Shown here: piece after piece, positions 61,084 through 64,000 of the stretch
How positions within the stretch are numbered: position 1 is the stretch's first letter
Layout of the letters: every line of letters starts with the position of its first letter
Origin: Pseudonocardia abyssalis
GTDB taxonomy: Bacteria > Actinomycetota > Actinomycetes > Mycobacteriales > Pseudonocardiaceae
Direction of reading: 5' to 3'
Length of the DNA: 64,000 nucleotides
Assembly: GCF_019263705.2 (NCBI RefSeq)
Contig: NZ_JADQDK010000001.1
Coordinates: 992,001-1,056,000, forward strand
Notes under the pieces: generated by a model
Told to the model about the DNA's origin: nothing
Database searches by the model: none
Seen by the model: only the letters and a program-made list of their open reading frames with translations
Translations under genes and position numbers: made by a program

Positions 61084-62021
61084 CGGACGGCCCGGCGGGC
61101 GAGGGGGTCGATCGCGAGCTGCACGAGCTCGGTGCCGACCGTCGTGAGGACCGCGATCGTGAGCAGGACGAGCAGCCCACCCTGCACCATCGGCAGGTCC
61201 TGGGCGAGCACGGCGTCGTAGAGCAGCCGGCCGAGTCCGGGCACGGCGAAGACCACCTCGACGACGACCGACCCCCCGAGCAGGCCGGCGAAGAACATGC
61301 CCGACAGCGCCGTCACCGAGGTGAGGGAGCGGCGGGCGGCGTGCACCCAGAGCAGTCGGCGCTCGGACATGCCCCGGGCCCGGGCCGCGGCGATGTGCAG
61401 GGTGCCCAGCACGTCGGCGGTCTCGGCCCGGGTCAGCTGGGCGGCCAGCGCCGCGGGGAACAGGGCGAGCGTGACGACCGGGAGCACCGCGGCCGCCGCA
61501 CCGCCCCAGCCCGCGGCGGGCAGGAGCGGGAGGGCGACGGCGAACACCAGCACCAGCAGCGGGGCGAGGATGAACTCGGGAACCGTCGCACCGAGCACCG
61601 ACAGGGCGCTCACGGCCCGGTCGACGGGGCCGCCCGGCCGCCGGGCCGCGGCGACGCCGGCGGGTATGCCGACGAGTCCGGCCAGGAGCAGGGCGAGCGT
61701 CGTGAGCAGGGCGGACACGCCCAGGGCGGCACCGAGCTGCGGGAGCACGGCGGTGCGGGTGGAGAAGGACAGGCCGAGGTCGCCGCGCAGGGCGGAACCG
61801 AGCCAGAGCAGGTACTGCTGCCACAGGGGGCCGTCGAGTCCCAGCTCGCGGGTCACCCGTTCCGCGGCGGCCGGATCGGGCACCGAGTCGGCGATCCGGG
61901 AGCGCAGGACGGTGCGGGTGGTGTCGAGCCCGGACGCCCGCGGCAGCAGGAACACCAGTGCCGACGCGACCAGCAGGACCAGGGGCAGCGGGAGCAGGCG
62001 CCGGACCGGCGTTCCGGGCAT
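61080..62021 (-). CDS. Peptide/nickel-type ABC permease (DppB/OppB)
   Basis: The 313-residue protein has the DppB pattern: an N-terminal helix (LLPLPLVLLVASALVFLLPR), ELGLDGPLWQQYLLWLGSALRGDLGLSFSTR, the EAA loop TAARARGMSERRLLWVHAARRSL and VVVEVVFAVPGLGRLLYDAVLAQDLPMVQG. It is followed by the DppC gene with GTGA overlap and preceded by the binding-protein gene with its stop two bases away. A helper ATPase is not in the window. Confidence 0.87.
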   Translation of the reverse strand: MPGTPVRRLLPLPLVLLVASALVFLLPRASGLDTTRTVLRSRIADSVPDPAAAERVTRELGLDGPLWQQYLLWLGSALRGDLGLSFSTRTAVLPQLGAALGVSALLTTLALLLAGLVGIPAGVAAARRPGGPVDRAVSALSVLGATVPEFILAPLLVLVFAVALPLLPAAGWGGAAAAVLPVVTLALFPAALAAQLTRAETADVLGTLHIAAARARGMSERRLLWVHAARRSLTSVTALSGMFFAGLLGGSVVVEVVFAVPGLGRLLYDAVLAQDLPMVQGGLLVLLTIAVLTTVGTELVQLAIDPLARRAVR

Positions 62022-62023
62022 CC

Positions 62024-63559
62024 TCAGCCCGTTCGGGCCAGCTCCGAGGTGACCAGCACCCGCCCGGCCGGGTCGGGCACGAACCCGGTGACCCCGCGGG
62101 TCGCCGAGCTGTCCACCGTGTGCACCAGAGGGACGCCGACCGACTCCGCCTCGAGCAGCCGGGCCGCCCGGGCGAACGTGTCCTGCCGGGCCGCGGGATC
62201 GGGGACCTCCACCAGGCCGGCGACCAGCGCGTCGAACTCCGGGGAGCAGAACCGGTTGAGGTTGTAGGTCCCCGAGCAGCTGTAGTCGCTGCTCAGCACG
62301 CCCGCCGCGTCGGGCAGGTCGGTGAGCAGGTTGCGGGACAGCACCATCATGTCGTAGCGGCCGGCGAGCAGCTCGGGCTCCTGGGCCGCGTACTCGCCGA
62401 TCTGGATCTCGGCGGTGATCCCGGCCCCGGACAGCATCGCCTGTACGGCCGTGGCCAGCGTCGGGAGCTCCGGCCGGTTCGCGTAGGTCCACAGTCGCAC
62501 GGTCACGGGGTTGTCCGGGCCGAAGCCGGCCTGGGCGAGCAGGTCGGCGGCCGCGGCCGGGTCGTGGGGCGGCACCGGGCCGGTGCCGCCCCACGGCACC
62601 GCCGGGCCGAAGATCTCCGACGCCGGCAGTCCGGACCCGGCGAGTGCCTGCTCCGCGAGCGCGGTGCGGTCGACGGCGAGCGCGACGGCGCGCCGGACCC
62701 GGACGTCGGAGAACGGCGGGGCGGACCCGTTGAGGTACAGGCTCGCCGTGCGCGGGGTCGGGACCGTCTGCACCTCGACGTCCGGGGTGGACTGCAGCTC
62801 CAGCACGGCGGGCTCGGGGAGACCGAGCACGATGTCGACGTCACCGGCGCGGAACGCCAGCGCCCGGGCCGTCGGGTCGGTGAGGAAGCGCGCCGTCACC
62901 GAGGCCACCCGGGCGCGCTCCCCCCAGTACTGCTCGAAGCGCTCCAGGGTGATGCCCTGCGCCGCGTCCGCCTCGGTGATCCGCAGCAGGCCGGTACCGG
63001 TGCCGACGACCGAGGGCGGGCCGTCGCCCGCGTAGGCGGACGGCGCGAGGATCGCGGTGCCCGGTGCGCTCAGCCGCAGGGGCAGGATCGGGTCGGGATC
63101 CGCGGTCCGCACCAGCACGGCGTCACCGTCGGCCTCGGCGGTGAGCGCCGCGCCCGCGATCGCCCGGGGCGGCGCGGCGACCCCGGTGAGGTAGGTGAGC
63201 GCACCCACCACCGCCTCCGCGGTCAGCGGGGTCCCGTCGTGGAAGGTCACCCCCGGGCGCAGCGTGAAGCGCCAGGTGGTGGGCTCGGTCTGCGTCCACT
63301 GCGTCGCGAGACCGGGCTGCGGGCGGCGCTCGCCGTCGACGGCCACCAGCGTCTCGACGGCCCCGAGCTGGGTGAGGACGAACGCGTCGTCCGTGTCGAT
63401 CGCCAGGCCGGAGCGCGGTGCGAACTGCAGGCCGATCGAGACCGCGCCGTCCGGGACGGCGACGCCGGTGACCGGGGCCGCGCCGGCGCCGCAGGCGGTC
63501 ACCAGGCACGCCAGGAGGGCCAGTACGACTGCCCGGGAACGGGTCGGTGCGGGGTGCAC
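62024..63559 (-). CDS. Peptide/nickel-type ABC substrate-binding lipoprotein (SBP_bac_5)
   Basis: The 511-residue lipoprotein (lipobox VTAC, ~residue 24) is of the DppA/NikA type. Visible family segments are PQPGLATQWTQTEPTTWRFTLRPGVTFHDGTPLTAEAVV (residues ~85-125), VRRAVALAVDRTALAEQAL (~295) and FDALVAGLVEVPDPAARQDTFARAARLL near the C-terminus. Ligand could be a peptide, opine or metal chelate. GTG at 63559 has AGGAAGG at 6 bases. It begins the operon SBP-DppB-DppC-dioxygenase. Confidence 0.86.
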   Translation of the reverse strand: MHPAPTRSRAVVLALLACLVTACGAGAAPVTGVAVPDGAVSIGLQFAPRSGLAIDTDDAFVLTQLGAVETLVAVDGERRPQPGLATQWTQTEPTTWRFTLRPGVTFHDGTPLTAEAVVGALTYLTGVAAPPRAIAGAALTAEADGDAVLVRTADPDPILPLRLSAPGTAILAPSAYAGDGPPSVVGTGTGLLRITEADAAQGITLERFEQYWGERARVASVTARFLTDPTARALAFRAGDVDIVLGLPEPAVLELQSTPDVEVQTVPTPRTASLYLNGSAPPFSDVRVRRAVALAVDRTALAEQALAGSGLPASEIFGPAVPWGGTGPVPPHDPAAAADLLAQAGFGPDNPVTVRLWTYANRPELPTLATAVQAMLSGAGITAEIQIGEYAAQEPELLAGRYDMMVLSRNLLTDLPDAAGVLSSDYSCSGTYNLNRFCSPEFDALVAGLVEVPDPAARQDTFARAARLLEAESVGVPLVHTVDSSATRGVTGFVPDPAGRVLVTSELARTG

Positions 63560-63709
63560 GGTGGGCCTTCCTCTCACGGATTCCGGCGCTGCGGCGGAAC
63601 GGGTCGGCGGATTGTGTGATCGCGCCGGACCGCGTGTCAACGCTTGTGCGACCTACTCTGCATCAGCACATAGGCAGTTGTCGCAGAGATGCGTAGATGC
63701 GAATGAGTG
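63560..63709. promoter_or_regulatory. Divergent promoter with direct and inverted repeats
   Basis: This 150-bp gap separates the importer operon and the MFS gene. It contains an inverted repeat CTCTGC/GCAGAG (63656-63661/63683-63688) and a direct repeat AGATGCG at 63687-63693 and 63695-63701, in a stretch with reduced GC. It is a likely binding region for a shared regulator, not identified here. Confidence 0.5.
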
Positions 63710-64000
63710 GTGACTGTGGTCGGCGACGGTGATCACCCCAGGACGGCGTTCGGCGCGCTGCCGCCCGTGATGCGCCTGCTGGTGGGCACGCAGCTGGCCT
63801 TCAACGTCGGCTTCTTCATGGTGGTGCCCTACCTCGCGGTGCACCTCGCGACCGACCTCGCGCTCGCCGGCGGGCTCGTCGGGCTCGTCCTCGGGCTGCG
63901 CACCTTCAGCCAGCAGGGGCTCTTCGTGGTCGGTGGGACCCTGGCCGACAGGTGGGGTGCGAAGCCGGTGATCCTCGCCGGGTGCGCGCTGCGCGTGGCC
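63710..64000 (+). CDS. MFS transporter, N-terminal part (runs off the window)
   Basis: Only the first ~97 residues are present. LLVGTQLAFNVGFFMVVPYL, then AVHLATDLALAGGLVGLVLG and GTLADRWGAKPVILAGCALR match the first helices and the D-R-x-G-x-K/R loop (motif A) of MdtH/YceL-like MFS drug or metabolite exporters. Several GTG codons (63707, 63710, 63716) could start it and no clear ribosome site is seen. Divergence from the importer operon suggests a joint export/import function. Confidence 0.7.
   Translation, partial: MTVVGDGDHPRTAFGALPPVMRLLVGTQLAFNVGFFMVVPYLAVHLATDLALAGGLVGLVLGLRTFSQQGLFVVGGTLADRWGAKPVILAGCALRVA

Noticed and set aside
56440..61221. Very long plus-strand open frame of about 1,590 codons
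   Set aside because: It is antisense to the MalT-like, dioxygenase and permease genes, and its sequence is Gly/Arg/Gln-rich without domains. High GC produces such shadow frames.

Overview
The window is about 74% GC, with GTG starts, frequent ATGA/GTGA gene overlaps and actinobacterial families throughout (SigB-type sigma factor, DUF3039, DUF3099, DUF7455, LuxR/LAL regulators, a zinc-type anti-sigma factor). It fits a chromosomal segment of a Pseudonocardia-like member of the Pseudonocardiales. The genus is inferred from style and gene content, not measured.

Layout. 1-7.2 kb: two secreted proteins (one a small rodlin-like protein followed by a hairpin-rich tail), a cis-CAAD-like tautomerase, a GNAT acetyltransferase, a large LAL regulator and a flavin-reductase pair. 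7.2-12.3 kb: sigB, then the first polyhydroxyalkanoate (PHA) locus: a PhaC-like cysteine hydrolase divergent from a class I-like PHA synthase, with an XRE regulator behind it. 12.3-16.4 kb: GIN-domain lipoprotein, dtd, a methyltransferase, an orphan anti-sigma factor and a HhH-GPD protein. 16.4-19.5 kb: an ArsR/SmtB metal sensor with a TGAA-N6-TTCA operator in front of cbiMNQO, a Co/Ni uptake ECF transporter. 19.6-24.1 kb: small conserved proteins, a twice-frameshifted SseB-like gene, a broken amide-binding-protein fragment with a 15-bp tandem repeat, a pseudouridine-catabolism pair (psuG and a PfkB kinase) and DUF3039. 24.1-27.7 kb: the second PHA locus, an ATGA-coupled operon yihY-phaC-phaZ. 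27.8-30.3 kb: an SF2 helicase followed by two opposed arrays of a 22-bp repeat. 30.5-37.6 kb: an EamA exporter, PPK2, a xylose-type ABC transporter and a ROK repressor. 37.7-40.4 kb: a TPP riboswitch and thiYXZ. 40.4-46.3 kb: TPR protein, CocE hydrolase, an orphan ABC ATPase and DUF2252. 46.3-50 kb: a decayed stretch with a DUF222/HNH relic, further 22-bp repeat copies and an integrase fragment, interrupted by intact small genes. 50-59.4 kb: a regulator-rich block with a LuxR helix-turn-helix set between two membrane domains, a two-component pair and a MalT-type regulator. 59.4-64 kb: a peptide/nickel-type ABC importer without ATPases, a 2-oxoglutarate dioxygenase and the start of an MFS transporter.

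How the genes work together. The two PHA loci give synthesis (two synthases), mobilisation (PhaZ) and probable regulation (XRE protein). Cobalt uptake appears to be controlled by the upstream metal sensor rather than by a B12 riboswitch. Pyrimidine (thiamin precursor) uptake is controlled by TPP. The most unusual items are the opposed 22-bp arrays with relatives elsewhere in the window, the membrane/LuxR/membrane protein, and a set of small gene wrecks.
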